Assembly (NCBI GenBank): GCA_938042245.1
Contig: CALIRO010000032.1
Span: 27,750 to 91,749 of the forward strand
Length of the DNA: 64,000 bases
From: an uncultured Thermoguttaceae bacterium
Lineage (GTDB): Bacteria > Planctomycetota > Planctomycetia > Pirellulales > Thermoguttaceae
Direction of reading: 5' to 3'
The first letter of the stretch is position 1. Every line of letters begins with the position of its first letter. A program made the translations under genes and the position numbers. The notes beneath the pieces were generated by a model. It saw only the letters and a program-made list of their open reading frames with translations. It was not told the DNA's origin and ran no database searches. Of the stretch, positions 18,069 through 28,020 are shown in pieces.

Positions 18069-18866
18069 ATGAAAACCAACCCGGTCAAACAGAAGCTTCG
18101 CCAAGGGGAGGTCAGTTTCGGGACCTGGCTTTCGTTGGGCCAGTTGCAGGCCGTGCGGATATTGGCCCGGAGCGGCTGGGACTGGCTGACCCTAGATATG
18201 GAGCATGGGGCGTTCGATTGGTCGGAGGCAGCCGTGTTGTGTGCGGCGGTAGCCGACGCCGGCTGCGTACCGCTGATCCGAGTGCCCGAAGGAAGTGTCC
18301 CGTACATCAAACGGGCTTTGGACGCCGGGGCCTGGGGCATTGTTGTGCCGATGGTCGAGACGGTCGAGCAAGCGCGACTTGCCATCGCCGCCGCCAAATA
18401 TCCGCCCGAAGGCATCCGTAGCGCCGGCGGCGGTATGCATGCCCTGAACTTCCAAGCCGGCCTGGAAGAATATTACCGGCAGGCTAACGACCAGATACTG
18501 CTCGTCCTGCAGATCGAAAGCCCCCAAGGCGTAGAGAATACAGAGGCCATCTGCCAACTGCCTGGTTTCGACGCCCTATTTATCGGGCCGAATGATTTGC
18601 GGTTTCGGATGCGTGGGCCGGACGGCCAATTCCCCAGCCCGGAGGAATTGGAAGCCGCTATTCAGAAGGTGGTCCAAATTGGCCGGAAAACCGGTCGGCC
18701 CACCGGCATCCATGCGATGGACCCAGCCGACGCCCTTGGCCGAGCCCAGCAAGGAATGCAGTTTTTGGCCGTCGGAAGCGACCTTCGGATGCTGGCCTTG
18801 CAAAACGCTGCCTGGTGCCAGGAGCTTTGGCCCGATCGCCCGGTCAGCGATTTGGCAAGATATTGA
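18069..18866 (+). CDS. HpcH/HpaI-family aldolase
   Basis: A class II pyruvate aldolase of the 2-keto-3-deoxy-sugar-acid / 4-hydroxy-2-oxo-heptanedioate type; cleaves a hydroxy-keto acid to pyruvate plus an aldehyde using a divalent metal. Visible signatures: FGTWLSLGQLQAVRILARSGWDWLTLDMEHG, VPLIRVPEGSVPYIKRALDAGAWGIVVPMVETVEQA, YPPEGIRSAGG, LQIESPQGVENTEAI and FIGPNDLRFRMG-like segment carrying Asp/Arg. Length 265 residues is normal. The ATG at 18069 has AGGAG about 10 nt upstream. It may act in rhamnonate- or sugar-acid catabolism, but the substrate cannot be told from sequence. Confidence 0.9.
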   Translation: MKTNPVKQKLRQGEVSFGTWLSLGQLQAVRILARSGWDWLTLDMEHGAFDWSEAAVLCAAVADAGCVPLIRVPEGSVPYIKRALDAGAWGIVVPMVETVEQARLAIAAAKYPPEGIRSAGGGMHALNFQAGLEEYYRQANDQILLVLQIESPQGVENTEAICQLPGFDALFIGPNDLRFRMRGPDGQFPSPEELEAAIQKVVQIGRKTGRPTGIHAMDPADALGRAQQGMQFLAVGSDLRMLALQNAAWCQELWPDRPVSDLARY

Positions 18867-19375
18867 GCGAGCTGCTAAGAGGCGGTCCTGAAATTGGCGT
18901 TTCGGCTCTCCCGGACGTATTCCGGAACCGGTATCTATCCAGAAAACGCCTCAAAATTGGGGATTTTCTAGAGCATCACCGGTCCCAAATGGCCCCCACC
19001 TTTATGGGGTAAACCCATTTTTGGGACAGCCTCTAAGATATTCAAAGGAATCACAGGAGAACAGGTTCATAAGAATCGGAATCGGGAGCTTTCGAGGGGC
19101 CCTTTTCAATTGGAGACTGTCGGGGATAATATTTGTTTTCCTAATTTTGGATGTCCTCCGGCTTGCAGGATTGGTAAAAACGCCCTTTGGGTGGAAAAGG
19201 CTTGGCGGCGGGTTTCCTTGCTTCTTATAGGGCCGAATATAGGGCAATATCCTGTTCAGCCGAGCCCAGAGGACATCGAAACTAGGTTTCCATGGGACTA
19301 GTGAGTTCATGGAATTGGCTAATCCACCACACGGGAGAGAGAACCCCTTTCCTTTTTGAAAAAGCAGGCCAGAGG
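18867..19375. other. Spacer with a long inverted repeat
   Basis: GTCCCAAATGG (18982-18992) pairs with CCATTTTTGGGAC (19015-19027); an inner stem CCCCA/TGGGG is also possible. It could terminate the aldolase transcript but has no T-run. The rest shows no convincing gene; the frame of the next gene is open from 19292 but without the family sequence. Confidence 0.45.
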
Positions 19376-20548
19376 ATGAGTAAGAAGAGGTTATTTTGCG
19401 GGACATGCTGGTTGGCAGTGGTAGGGTTGGGAATGCACGCTCTTGGGGCGGGCGAACCGATTACTCGCCCGGAGGTGAAACAGCCGGCCGCTTACGACGG
19501 CCAACCTGCGGACATGGCAAAACCGGTGAAAGTTTTTATCCTCTTGGGACAATCCAACATGGTGGGATTCGGTCTGGTCGAACCGGAAACGACCAAGGGA
19601 ACGTTAGCCTACTACTGCAAGCAGCAGAAGAAGTACCCTTTCCTATTAGACGAAGGCGGGGCCTGGAAGGTGCGGAGGGATGTACGGTGTGTGTTTGTCA
19701 TGCAAAAAGGAACAGCTAGGGTGATCGTCAGGAACGATTGGCTCCAGCCGGGATTTGGCGCTAGGGCGCAGTTTATCGGGCCTGAACTAGGGTTTGGCTA
19801 TGTCGTGGGCAACGCCCTGGAGGCGCCGGTGCTTTTGATCAAAGCCTGCATCGGGAATCGGAGCTTGGGGTGGGACTATTTACCGCCAGGCAGCCAGCGG
19901 TTTGCTAGCGTGCGAAAGGAGAAGAGCGGCGTAGAGAAAACATTTATATATGCTGGCTATAAGGACCGGCCGCCTTTTTGGGAGATGGACAAGGCCCAAG
20001 GCTTGGCCACTCCGCCGCCGCCTTGGCTCGGAAAGGATGGAAAACCGATCGATTGGTACGCAGGAAAACAGTACGACGACGAGGTGGCTAATGCCAAGGC
20101 AGTGTTAAGCGAAATCGGCAAGTACTATCCTGGCGCCAGCAGCTATGAGATAGGTGGTTTTGTGTGGTTCCAAGGGCATAAGGATCAAGATCCTGTATAT
20201 GCTGACCGCTATGAACAGAATCTCGTCCAGTTGATCAGAGCCCTCCGAAAGGATTTTAACGCTCCCAAAGCTCCTTTTGTGCTTGCTACCGGCTGTGGGA
20301 ATCCTGGAACCGAGGGTTTGGGGTTGAAGATTGCCGAAGCTCAGCTTGCGATGAACGACGCCCACAAATACCCGGAGTTTGCTGGGAATGTACAATGTGT
20401 GGATGTTCGAGGCTTCTGGCCCAACCCGGAACAGTCCCCTAGTAAACAGGGCTACCATTACTACTGGAACGCGGCCACGTACATGGATGTAGGGTTATCG
20501 CTCGGCTGGGCCATGGTGGAGATGTTAAACAACGGAAAGAGATACTGA
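19376..20548 (+). CDS. SASA-family carbohydrate acetylesterase, exported
   Basis: Serine esterase of the SGNH/SASA (sialate O-acetylesterase-like) type that probably removes acetyl groups from carbohydrates; about 390 residues. A signal peptide runs over the first about 23 residues (KKRLFCGTCWLAVVGLGMHALGAG). The catalytic serine motif is ILLGQSNMVGFG; GFVWFQGHKDQ is the second block and HYYWNAATYMDVG near the end likely carries the catalytic His with its acid. I chose ATG 19376 over 19292 because the signal peptide starts there. It is followed by a Gfo/Idh/MocA gene 53 bp on, possibly in one transcript. Confidence 0.83.
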   Translation: MSKKRLFCGTCWLAVVGLGMHALGAGEPITRPEVKQPAAYDGQPADMAKPVKVFILLGQSNMVGFGLVEPETTKGTLAYYCKQQKKYPFLLDEGGAWKVRRDVRCVFVMQKGTARVIVRNDWLQPGFGARAQFIGPELGFGYVVGNALEAPVLLIKACIGNRSLGWDYLPPGSQRFASVRKEKSGVEKTFIYAGYKDRPPFWEMDKAQGLATPPPPWLGKDGKPIDWYAGKQYDDEVANAKAVLSEIGKYYPGASSYEIGGFVWFQGHKDQDPVYADRYEQNLVQLIRALRKDFNAPKAPFVLATGCGNPGTEGLGLKIAEAQLAMNDAHKYPEFAGNVQCVDVRGFWPNPEQSPSKQGYHYYWNAATYMDVGLSLGWAMVEMLNNGKRY

Positions 20549-20601
20549 AATGCAGGATATGACTGACTGAAAGGTCGTTATGGGAAGAAAGGGAGGAATC
20601 G

Positions 20602-21891
20602 ATGGATAACCAGGTGAAACTGAGCCGGCGGCGTTTTCTCCGGAGTTCTGGGTGTGCAGGAGCGGCTTTGGCAGCCGGTCGGTGGTTGGCGCCGGCCGTG
20701 CTGGCCGCACCCGCCCCTTCCAAAGTCCTGGGCATCGGATGCATTGGGCTGGGTACCCGGGGCGGCGATCTGATCCATGCCGTGGTCCATATCCCTGAGG
20801 TCAAGGTGACAGCGGTTTGCGATGTGTATGGGCCGCATCGCCAGAAAGGCATTGAGCGGAGCCAGAACCCTGAAGTAAAAGCGTATGTGGATTATCGGGA
20901 CTTGCTGGCTGACCCGAATGTTGATGCGGTCATCATTGCCACGCCGGACCATTGGCATTGCCAGATGGTGTTGGATGCCGCCCAAGCGGGCAAACACATC
21001 TATTGCGAGAAGGGATTGTGCCGCACTTTGGACGAGGCCAAGCGGATTCGTGAAGCGCTGAAACGCAGTGGCGTGGTCTTCCAACTAGGCCATCAAGCCC
21101 GTCAGTCCACCTGTGCTTTGCAGGCGAAAGAGCTGTTGGCTCAGGGCATTCTAGGCCCCATCAGCATGGTACGCACCGGCCGATTCAAGGCGTCGGATCC
21201 GGAACATCCGAATTGGCGGTGGTACGGCTATTATGATCAGTGGGAGCGTCCGGATCCGGCAAAGGTGATTAAGGAACTGAATTGGGAGCTGTGGCTAGGA
21301 CCGGCGCCGAAAATCCCTTGGAACGAACGCCACTTTTGGCATTGGCGCTGTTATTGGGCCTATGGGACCGGATATGCCGGCGACCTGCTTTCGCACGAAA
21401 TGGATTTCGTGCAGTATCTTCTCGGCCATGGAATTCCCGACACCTGCATCTGTACGGGCATGATCTCGCTTCTTCGGGATGATCGGGAAGTGCCGGATAC
21501 CTGGTCGGCCATCTACGAGTTTGAAAAGCTCGGCCGAACCGTCACCTTTATCGGAAGCATGAACACGGGCCAAGCCAAACAACCGGTGGAAATCTGCGGT
21601 CGGGATGCTACCCTCCGTTTCGATGACATCGCCCACAATGTTACCCGTTTCCAGATTATCCCCGAAGAGCATAACAGACGAACGGATCTGCCGAAAGGAT
21701 ACGACTGGAAAAAGACGCCCAGGCAGCCCAACCACCTGGAAGACTGGATCAACTGCATCCGAAACGGAGGGACCCCAAAATGTTCCACCGATGAGGCGTT
21801 CGTCGAAGCCGTTACCTCTCTCATGTCGCTGGTTTCGTACCAACAGGGCCGGAAGGTGCGATGGGACCCGGTGCGGGAAGAAATCGTTTGA
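20602..21891 (+). CDS. Gfo/Idh/MocA-family oxidoreductase, Tat-exported
   Basis: NAD(P)-linked oxidoreductase of 429 residues. An N-terminal twin-arginine signal (LSRRRFLRSSG then an Ala-rich hydrophobic stretch ending near residue 36) indicates export, a trait common in planctomycete members. The Rossmann motif GIGCIGLGTRGGDL lies near residue 46, followed by VTAVCDVYG. TPDHWHCQMVLDAAQAGKHIYCEKG contains the usual catalytic Lys but Gly replaces the Pro of the usual E-K-P. HFWHWRCYWAYGTGYAGDLLSHEMD follows. Substrate unknown. GGGAGG lies before the ATG at 20602. Confidence 0.9.
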   Translation: MDNQVKLSRRRFLRSSGCAGAALAAGRWLAPAVLAAPAPSKVLGIGCIGLGTRGGDLIHAVVHIPEVKVTAVCDVYGPHRQKGIERSQNPEVKAYVDYRDLLADPNVDAVIIATPDHWHCQMVLDAAQAGKHIYCEKGLCRTLDEAKRIREALKRSGVVFQLGHQARQSTCALQAKELLAQGILGPISMVRTGRFKASDPEHPNWRWYGYYDQWERPDPAKVIKELNWELWLGPAPKIPWNERHFWHWRCYWAYGTGYAGDLLSHEMDFVQYLLGHGIPDTCICTGMISLLRDDREVPDTWSAIYEFEKLGRTVTFIGSMNTGQAKQPVEICGRDATLRFDDIAHNVTRFQIIPEEHNRRTDLPKGYDWKKTPRQPNHLEDWINCIRNGGTPKCSTDEAFVEAVTSLMSLVSYQQGRKVRWDPVREEIV

Positions 21892-22169
21892 TCATCCGAA
21901 CCCATTGTTTTAGAAGGAGCGGGAGTTTCCAGAAAACTTCAGCAGACCGATTGGTAATCTCATAACCCGTCAGCCGAAGGAGGCAACCTGTCCCTGCTCG
22001 GAACGCAGGAAGCCAGCTTTTCTCTGCTGGTGTACCTATTCTGGATTCCCGTTTGCGTGGGAATGAAGAAAGAGAGTTTTTCTTGATCAACCAGACAGCG
22101 TGTTGAGTCGGCTGAAGTGTTTCAGGAACTGAAGCGTTTGTGCGAAGGTACAGGAAGGAGAAGAAGATC

Positions 22170-23852
22170 ATGAAAGGCGGCTGGGTGCTTGTTGGGCTAT
22201 TGGTGTTCTGGTGGGGAGTAGTTGGGCGAAGCGCTGCGCCGAACGAACCTCCTGGGTCTTCCCAAACGGGTAAGTTGATATATCGGTTGAATGGATTACA
22301 TGGGTATATTGGTTTTCAGACGCCCCCTGCCCCATCGGAGTATTGCGTGGGGATGGGGTTTTACACTGCGGTGTGGCGGCTGATCGACAGACGACTGGCC
22401 GATTTCCAGATTGGACTAGCCGGTTGCTGGATCCTGCCCGACAATTCCGACAATAAAGACAAGCCGCTCTGTCCGGAGGGGACGTTGGCCCGGCAGTGGC
22501 AGCGGCGTGGCCCCACCTGGGAAAGCGTCTTCCAGACCATCGAGGGCGGCGTGGGCTACTGGGCAGGCAATCAGTTTCGGTACGGGCCGCCCAAGTTCAG
22601 CATGAACGCCACCCCCCAATGCTACGACTACGAAATCGGATCGCCCGGATGGTCCTTCTTTTACAGCAGGGAAGCTCTGCCCGATGATCGGTTGGGTATC
22701 GCCCAATTGAGCAATCGATTGCTCATCCCTCCGGATGGATTGACCTTTCAGGGCAACCCGGACGGCGAGTTTCTGGGATATACCTGGATGGCATTGCCCT
22801 TTACCGATCCGAGCACGGACGACCCGCCGACGGGGGAACAAAGTTGGACCTGTTTCCTTAGCGCTGCCAACTTCAAAGGGCCTATTGCCTATTACATTCC
22901 GGAAACCTGGAGCAAGATTGGTAAACTGTTCAAATGTTCTTTCCTTTATGGCCGGGGACTTGATGCTCGGCCAGGCAAAATGCGCGGCGGCGCTATGGAG
23001 ATTAATACCGTTCCCGCCTTCGAGGCCCAGGATTCCCACGGAGTCCGCTACTGCAAGATCCCTCCCCTCCGATTCCCCGTGGATCCCCAGGGCAGAAGCG
23101 TGCTGGTGCAGGAGGTTACCTACTATTCGAAAGCCGCTCTATACGATGCCTTCAAGGCTTGGCGGGACGGCGGCCCAGCCTGCTCCGGACGCTTTGACCT
23201 AAAAGGGGCCTGGAAGCCTCCGCTGAGCACAAGGACTGTGCGTCTGGATCAGGCAGGCAAGCAGATCCTCGGCCTGGAGGGACTGTTCCAAACAAAAGTC
23301 TTCGAAGGCAATATGTGGGGCCTCCAGTGGAACGATAATCCAATTAGCCCGAAGGGACAGTTTCCGGAGTATTTTAAGTGGGAAGGTGAAAAAATTATCC
23401 CTATCTCTGCTCAAGATGTGCCTCCCGAGACCCGCCTCGGCCAACAACACTTCAAACTCGCCAAACCCGGCGGCCCCTACAGCTCGCCGGCCGCCGGTGC
23501 CTGGACCCAACCTGGCCCAAAACTCGGGCCGTTCCGGGTGCAGCTTGCCGACGGTTCCGTGGTAACCTACTGCTGGTACCGTTTTATTGATCAGCCTTCG
23601 TTTCAGCAGTATCGCTGGAGCGACCAGAAGAAGGCCAAATTGCAGGCCTTGGTGGAAAAAATCCATGCCTCTTGGCCTATCGACCGGGACTACATGCCGC
23701 CGTTAAAACACGGGAAATTGGTGGCCCTGGACCCCGCCTTGCTGGTTACGCCGCCCAAAGGGCTGGAGGTAGGCTACGTTCCTATCGTTACCCGGCAAGA
23801 GTGGGCTGCTCAGTACTCTGCCGGACCAGATAACATGAGATCGCAAAAATAA
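22170..23852 (+). CDS. Exported hypothetical protein (560 aa)
   Basis: I do not recognise a family. The ATG at 22170 has AGGAGAAG just upstream and opens a signal peptide (GGWVLVGLLVFWWGVVGRSAA). The mature protein is rich in aromatic residues and Gly/Pro, with no metal or nucleotide motif that I can name; it reads as a beta-rich secreted domain, for instance GFYTAVWRLIDRRLADFQIGLAGCW and AYYIPETWSKIGKLFKCSF. It follows the Gfo/Idh/MocA gene on the same strand after 278 bp that contain only a scattered repeat. Its location after sugar-related genes suggests a surface or periplasmic role, but this is inference. Confidence 0.6.
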   Translation: MKGGWVLVGLLVFWWGVVGRSAAPNEPPGSSQTGKLIYRLNGLHGYIGFQTPPAPSEYCVGMGFYTAVWRLIDRRLADFQIGLAGCWILPDNSDNKDKPLCPEGTLARQWQRRGPTWESVFQTIEGGVGYWAGNQFRYGPPKFSMNATPQCYDYEIGSPGWSFFYSREALPDDRLGIAQLSNRLLIPPDGLTFQGNPDGEFLGYTWMALPFTDPSTDDPPTGEQSWTCFLSAANFKGPIAYYIPETWSKIGKLFKCSFLYGRGLDARPGKMRGGAMEINTVPAFEAQDSHGVRYCKIPPLRFPVDPQGRSVLVQEVTYYSKAALYDAFKAWRDGGPACSGRFDLKGAWKPPLSTRTVRLDQAGKQILGLEGLFQTKVFEGNMWGLQWNDNPISPKGQFPEYFKWEGEKIIPISAQDVPPETRLGQQHFKLAKPGGPYSSPAAGAWTQPGPKLGPFRVQLADGSVVTYCWYRFIDQPSFQQYRWSDQKKAKLQALVEKIHASWPIDRDYMPPLKHGKLVALDPALLVTPPKGLEVGYVPIVTRQEWAAQYSAGPDNMRSQK

Positions 23853-23956
23853 ATATTGATCTTTAAATTAGCACCAAGAGCTTTTTGGCGGCCAAATGGC
23901 TTACTTTCTCGAGCCGTGGACTTGAATATCCAAACGGCCACGCCAAGGGGGAGCGC

Positions 23957-24895
23957 TTAGGCGGTAATGCCTTTGGTCAGGGCCATGAAGGCGGTTTCTA
24001 GGTTCAGTTCGTCTTCGCGGAACTCTAGCAGGTGGTAGCCGGATTGAACCAAAAGCTCGGCTAAGGGGCTGTAGTCTTCGACGCCCGCCTGCAAGGTGGC
24101 CAAGATGGCGCCATCTTGGATATCTACCTTTTGTACGGAAGAGTCTTGTTCCAAGAGGCGGGCTGCGCGGTCCGGATTTTCCCGGACTCGGATCCGTACC
24201 ACCAGGTGTTCTCGCACCCGGCGGATCACTTCCGATACTTCTGCCGAGATCAAAAGCACTCCCCGTTCGATGATGCCCACTTTGTTGCAGATGTCGGCCA
24301 GTTCTGGCAGGATATGGCTGGAGACCATGATGGTTTTGCCCATCTGGCGGAGTTGTTTGAGCAGTTGGCGGATTTCGATGCGTGCTCTGGGGTCTAGGCC
24401 GCTGGCCGGCTCGTCCAAAAGGAGTACCTGCGGATCATGCAGCAACACCCGGGCCAGGCCCAACCGCTGCGTCATGCCTCGGGAGAGGCTGGTTACCAGG
24501 GCATCCCGCTTGTAGCCCAGTTCGACTAAGTCTAGGACTTCTTCACATTTTTGCCGACGGGCCGGGCCTCGAATCCGATACGCAGCAGCAAAAAACTCTA
24601 AGTATTCCATCACCGTCATGTCGTCATACACGCCGAAGATGTCCGGCATATAGCCGATGAGCCGACGTATCTCCTTGGCATGGGTGTAGATGGAATACCC
24701 GGCCACATACGCCTCGCCCCAGGTAGGATTCAGCAGGGTGGCCAGGATGCGCAAGGTGGTAGTTTTGCCCGAACCGTTCGGCCCGATAAAGCCAAAAAGA
24801 TCCCCTTCGTGCAGCTCGAGATTGAGGTTGTCGATGGCCCGCAGCGAGCCATACACCTTGGTAAGGTCCTGAGTTTTGATCATCACCTCGGCCAT
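23957..24895 (-). CDS. ABC transporter ATP-binding protein
   Basis: The cytosolic nucleotide-binding subunit of an ABC transporter, 312 residues, of the single-domain DrrA/GldA-like exporter group. Walker A is GPNGSGKTTTLRIL near residue 38, the Q-loop region GYMPDIFGVYDDMTV, signature LSRGMTQRLGLAR (Arg in place of the first Gly), Walker B VLLLDEPASGLDPRA, and the H-loop MVSSHILPEL. A C-terminal domain of about 85 residues (VRVRENPDRAARLL) is usual for the group. No permease gene is adjacent; the nearest upstream gene on the strand encodes a large membrane protein. Confidence 0.92.
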   Translation of the reverse strand: MAEVMIKTQDLTKVYGSLRAIDNLNLELHEGDLFGFIGPNGSGKTTTLRILATLLNPTWGEAYVAGYSIYTHAKEIRRLIGYMPDIFGVYDDMTVMEYLEFFAAAYRIRGPARRQKCEEVLDLVELGYKRDALVTSLSRGMTQRLGLARVLLHDPQVLLLDEPASGLDPRARIEIRQLLKQLRQMGKTIMVSSHILPELADICNKVGIIERGVLLISAEVSEVIRRVREHLVVRIRVRENPDRAARLLEQDSSVQKVDIQDGAILATLQAGVEDYSPLAELLVQSGYHLLEFREDELNLETAFMALTKGITA

Positions 24896-25286
24896 AGGAT
24901 TCGCCTCAATGGTTGGCGGGATCGTTTTTCTGTGGTATCCCTGCCCAAGCAGGGAGCCCGTTCCCCTCTCTCCTCCTGGAGAGAGGGGGCGAGTGTGAAG
25001 ACGGTTACGCCTCTCCCCCCTCCGGGAGAGGCCGGCGGCGCCGAAGGCGACGCCGGGTGAGGAGGACTGGTGTAACTTAGTCTGTTAGACTGAGTTTACT
25101 GCCAGTTAAGCAAAAAACCTATCGTCTAATAGACGTTGTTCCATACAAGGGGGCCGTCCTTGTCAGTCCTGGGCAAGTGCCCATGGTGTCATTCCCGCGG
25201 AAGCAGGAATCCAGGAGGAGCGGTTTGCCTGAGTGGCAAGTTTCCAAAATTTTCCTCCCCTCCCCTGCTCTTGGATTGGTTGATTG
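24896..25286. repeat. Spacer with three hairpin repeats
   Basis: CCCCTCTCTCC and GGAGAGAGGGG (24963-24988) form a perfect stem; a second, CCTCTCCC/GGGAGAGG, lies at 25013-25033. Relatives of both lie at 55990-56085. AGTCTGTTAGACT (25079-25091) and CGTCTAATAGACG (about 25121-25133) are two further short palindromes. Between the ABC ATPase and the large membrane protein gene; one of these may act as a terminator. A GCGGAAGCAGGAATCCAGG-type repeat is at about 25195. Confidence 0.5.
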
Positions 25287-27704
25287 CTACCGGCGACTTT
25301 GCGCCACCGGATATACGAATCGGACGACCACCAAGTGTTGGTCTTCGTCCGGGTGCTCCAGAGGCTGAGCGTTCCGTAGAACCATGACCCCAGGAGTTGG
25401 CGGCGCCGATTGGTTTTGTGTGGTCGGCGATGGGCTATGGGGTGGTTGCCGGACCTGGGCCACTAGCACCGCCCTGCCCTGCCGAAGCCACGAGCTGCCG
25501 TCCAGAAAACTATGATACCGATGGGAAAGTCCGGTGTACGATTCGCCGCCGAGGGTTTCGAAAAACATCATGGTTTGGAGGATTTCTTCGAGGTGGTGAG
25601 ATAGGGGGTTAAAAGGTTTTCGGCCCGTGGCGGCCCAACCGGCAGTACCTACCTGACCGCCGCCGAGGCCGGCTAGCAAGGTGGGTAGCTCGATTCGCAA
25701 GCGGGACATCGGTTCAATCCGGACGGTTTGTCCCGGCTCCAGGCGCCCTAAAGCATAACCCCATCGGCCATAAGCTAAGATACATTGTTCCAGTGGTATG
25801 GGTAGCGTGTTGGTCAGGGCGCCTTCGGGCAGTTGGTCTCGATCCACCAGTTCCGCTTTCGGCCAGGCCGAGCAACGGCTCCACCAACGGGCCAGGACCA
25901 ATCGGCTGCTCCAGACATGCACCGGTAATCCGAGCAATTGATCGGCCTCGGAGGACCACTGGTAGGAGCGATTCCAAAGGAGCACTCCCCCTGGTCGGGT
26001 TCGCATTCCGCCCAGGCCGTCGCCGGCTAGTCCGATGGGGGAAAGGAGCGTTTGGGGGTTTTCCACCGGTTTGCCGTCCGGCCCGGATGGGGCCAGACTC
26101 AGCGTATAAGTGTCCGTTTGTGGACTGAACAAATTGATCCATGTCGTGCCTCGTACTCTACCCTCTGCCGCATCGACGTCCAACAGATCGACTTGGTTGT
26201 AGCGAACGTGTCGGCCCTTCAGATATAGGCTCAGCCCATAGGCCGCCGCCGCGGTCAGCACCACCATCGTGGAAAACGTCAGCCAAGTCCAATGCATTCG
26301 GCCAACGACTTTTCTCAGAAGGAAATAATCGCCGGGACCGATCAGGAGGAGATAGAGCACAACCAGCCCGGCCACCGGCCAGAAGGAGACCATCGGCAGC
26401 CCCGGAAACTGATCTAATGCGCTGCGGAATTGGCCGCTCAGGTCCCGGTAACCAGTGTGCATTAGTGCGCTGCCTTGCGGAGTTTCTTCCTTCGGCAGCG
26501 GGAGAGCCAGCAGTTTCCGGAGGAACCGTCCTCGGTCCGGCCACTGGGCCAGCGGCGGCCGATCAAAATCCCCCCCAATTACTACCACCTCGCCCAAACC
26601 ATATGGCCGACGGATCACCAGCGGCAAGTCCGCCTGCCAAACCTCCACCTGCCCTTCGAGCTGGTCCCATCGGGGAACCGGAATGGCAGTTTCGGGTCGG
26701 CCCAGGCCGGGCACCGGCCGGCTACTATCCGCATACATTTCATATCCAGCAGCCGTCCGAAGTTGGATCGTACCTCCAATCCGGCCGGGCAGTACCTCCG
26801 CCCATTGCCCCCCCTGCCCTGCCAGCCACTCGGCCTCAGCCCCCAAAAACAGTACCAATTTCCCCCCCTGCCGAACCCACTCCAGTAGGGCTTTGGTCCG
26901 GTTTGGATCAGCCAAAAGCGGCCGAAGCAAATCCGGTTGAGAGGTGGAAATGGTGAGTAAATCTACCCCCTCATAGCCGTACCAATTCTTTGGGAGGCGG
27001 GTGAGTGTGTCGGGCTGAGAAAGCTGAACTACCACCGGGGCCCGGTCCTTTGGCCATTGGAGGGTGCCAACGACTTCGAGGGGTCGGACCGCTTCCTCCA
27101 GGCCGACCGAACCCGGCCCGATGGAAACCAGAAGTAGCTGGGTAGCCCCCAGAGCAGGGAATATCTGTACATTAGGCCCAACTGGACTTGCCGGACCGCC
27201 CAAGGCATCCCCTATCGGTCGAAGAACGATCTTTTTTTCTACCAGCCGATCCCCAGCCCGAAACTCCTCTCCCTCCTGTACCGGTTGGTGCAAAGCAACA
27301 GTGAGTCCTCCTTCCGTTTGAGTAAATAGCGCATTCATCGAATAGCGCATCTGTTCCGGTCCGGTCCACCGGAGCAACCGTTCCGGCCGAACCCGGGCGC
27401 CGAAACAGGCTACCGTCCCCTCGCTGTCGGTCGTCTGGAGCACCACTACGGCTTGGCCAGGCGCCGAACCGCCCCGAACCACCACTTCCACCGGCGTCCA
27501 GAAGCCGACCTTATACCAGCCCGCCCAACCGACCTGCACGCCCAAAATTTCTGGCGCCGCCGAACCGGCTTGTGCGGATGGTGCCGGGGAACTGCCGAAG
27601 GGTTCCTCCGCCGGTGAAGGAAAGCCAGAGGCAAACAGAAATATCAGACCCAGGAAAGCGGATACCAGGAAAGCGCCCCGCCGAACGGTCCTGCTCAGCG
27701 CCAT
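25287..27704 (-). CDS. Large membrane protein, GldG/GATase-like, ABC-associated
   Basis: About 805 residues, not matched to a named family. A signal or first helix (GAFLVSAFLGLIFLFASGF) starts near residue 10. A large extracytoplasmic part follows, with a glutamine-amidotransferase-like region (LLEWVRQGGKLVLFLGAE and GEVVVIGGDFDRPP, roughly residues 260-420). Two hydrophobic helices, VAGLVVLYLLLIGPGDYFLL and WLTFSTMVVLTAAAAYGLSLY, then a beta-rich C-terminal domain. The ATG at 27704 follows a CCAGGGCAGGGC sequence; the frame is open to 27920. The ABC ATPase lies 391 bp downstream on the same strand, a pairing also found in gliding-type ABC loci, but there is no separate permease. Confidence 0.6.
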   Translation of the reverse strand: MALSRTVRRGAFLVSAFLGLIFLFASGFPSPAEEPFGSSPAPSAQAGSAAPEILGVQVGWAGWYKVGFWTPVEVVVRGGSAPGQAVVVLQTTDSEGTVACFGARVRPERLLRWTGPEQMRYSMNALFTQTEGGLTVALHQPVQEGEEFRAGDRLVEKKIVLRPIGDALGGPASPVGPNVQIFPALGATQLLLVSIGPGSVGLEEAVRPLEVVGTLQWPKDRAPVVVQLSQPDTLTRLPKNWYGYEGVDLLTISTSQPDLLRPLLADPNRTKALLEWVRQGGKLVLFLGAEAEWLAGQGGQWAEVLPGRIGGTIQLRTAAGYEMYADSSRPVPGLGRPETAIPVPRWDQLEGQVEVWQADLPLVIRRPYGLGEVVVIGGDFDRPPLAQWPDRGRFLRKLLALPLPKEETPQGSALMHTGYRDLSGQFRSALDQFPGLPMVSFWPVAGLVVLYLLLIGPGDYFLLRKVVGRMHWTWLTFSTMVVLTAAAAYGLSLYLKGRHVRYNQVDLLDVDAAEGRVRGTTWINLFSPQTDTYTLSLAPSGPDGKPVENPQTLLSPIGLAGDGLGGMRTRPGGVLLWNRSYQWSSEADQLLGLPVHVWSSRLVLARWWSRCSAWPKAELVDRDQLPEGALTNTLPIPLEQCILAYGRWGYALGRLEPGQTVRIEPMSRLRIELPTLLAGLGGGQVGTAGWAATGRKPFNPLSHHLEEILQTMMFFETLGGESYTGLSHRYHSFLDGSSWLRQGRAVLVAQVRQPPHSPSPTTQNQSAPPTPGVMVLRNAQPLEHPDEDQHLVVVRFVYPVAQSRR

Positions 27705-28020
27705 GCCCTGCCCTGGAAAGCGTTGCTGCGCTGCTCTGCCCTGCTTTGTTTGGTTTTCCCTACCCCCCCTACCCTGCCCTTCGCTTTCGGTTAGCTGGGG
27801 CAAAGCTTCCATGCCTTGGGCAAACCAACAGCTAGATAGCCCTACCAACGAAGGGGGCCTAATCCGTTTCGGACAATCGGTTCGGCTGGGGGCTGCCAGA
27901 TCCCTGGTTTCGGGAAACATGTTATTCGCAGGATAACCGAGGCAAATCGTTTTGAGAAACCCACTGCCAGAAGGCGGATAGACTCAGGTTGGGAATAGAT
28001 TCTTTACGGAGAAAAACCGG

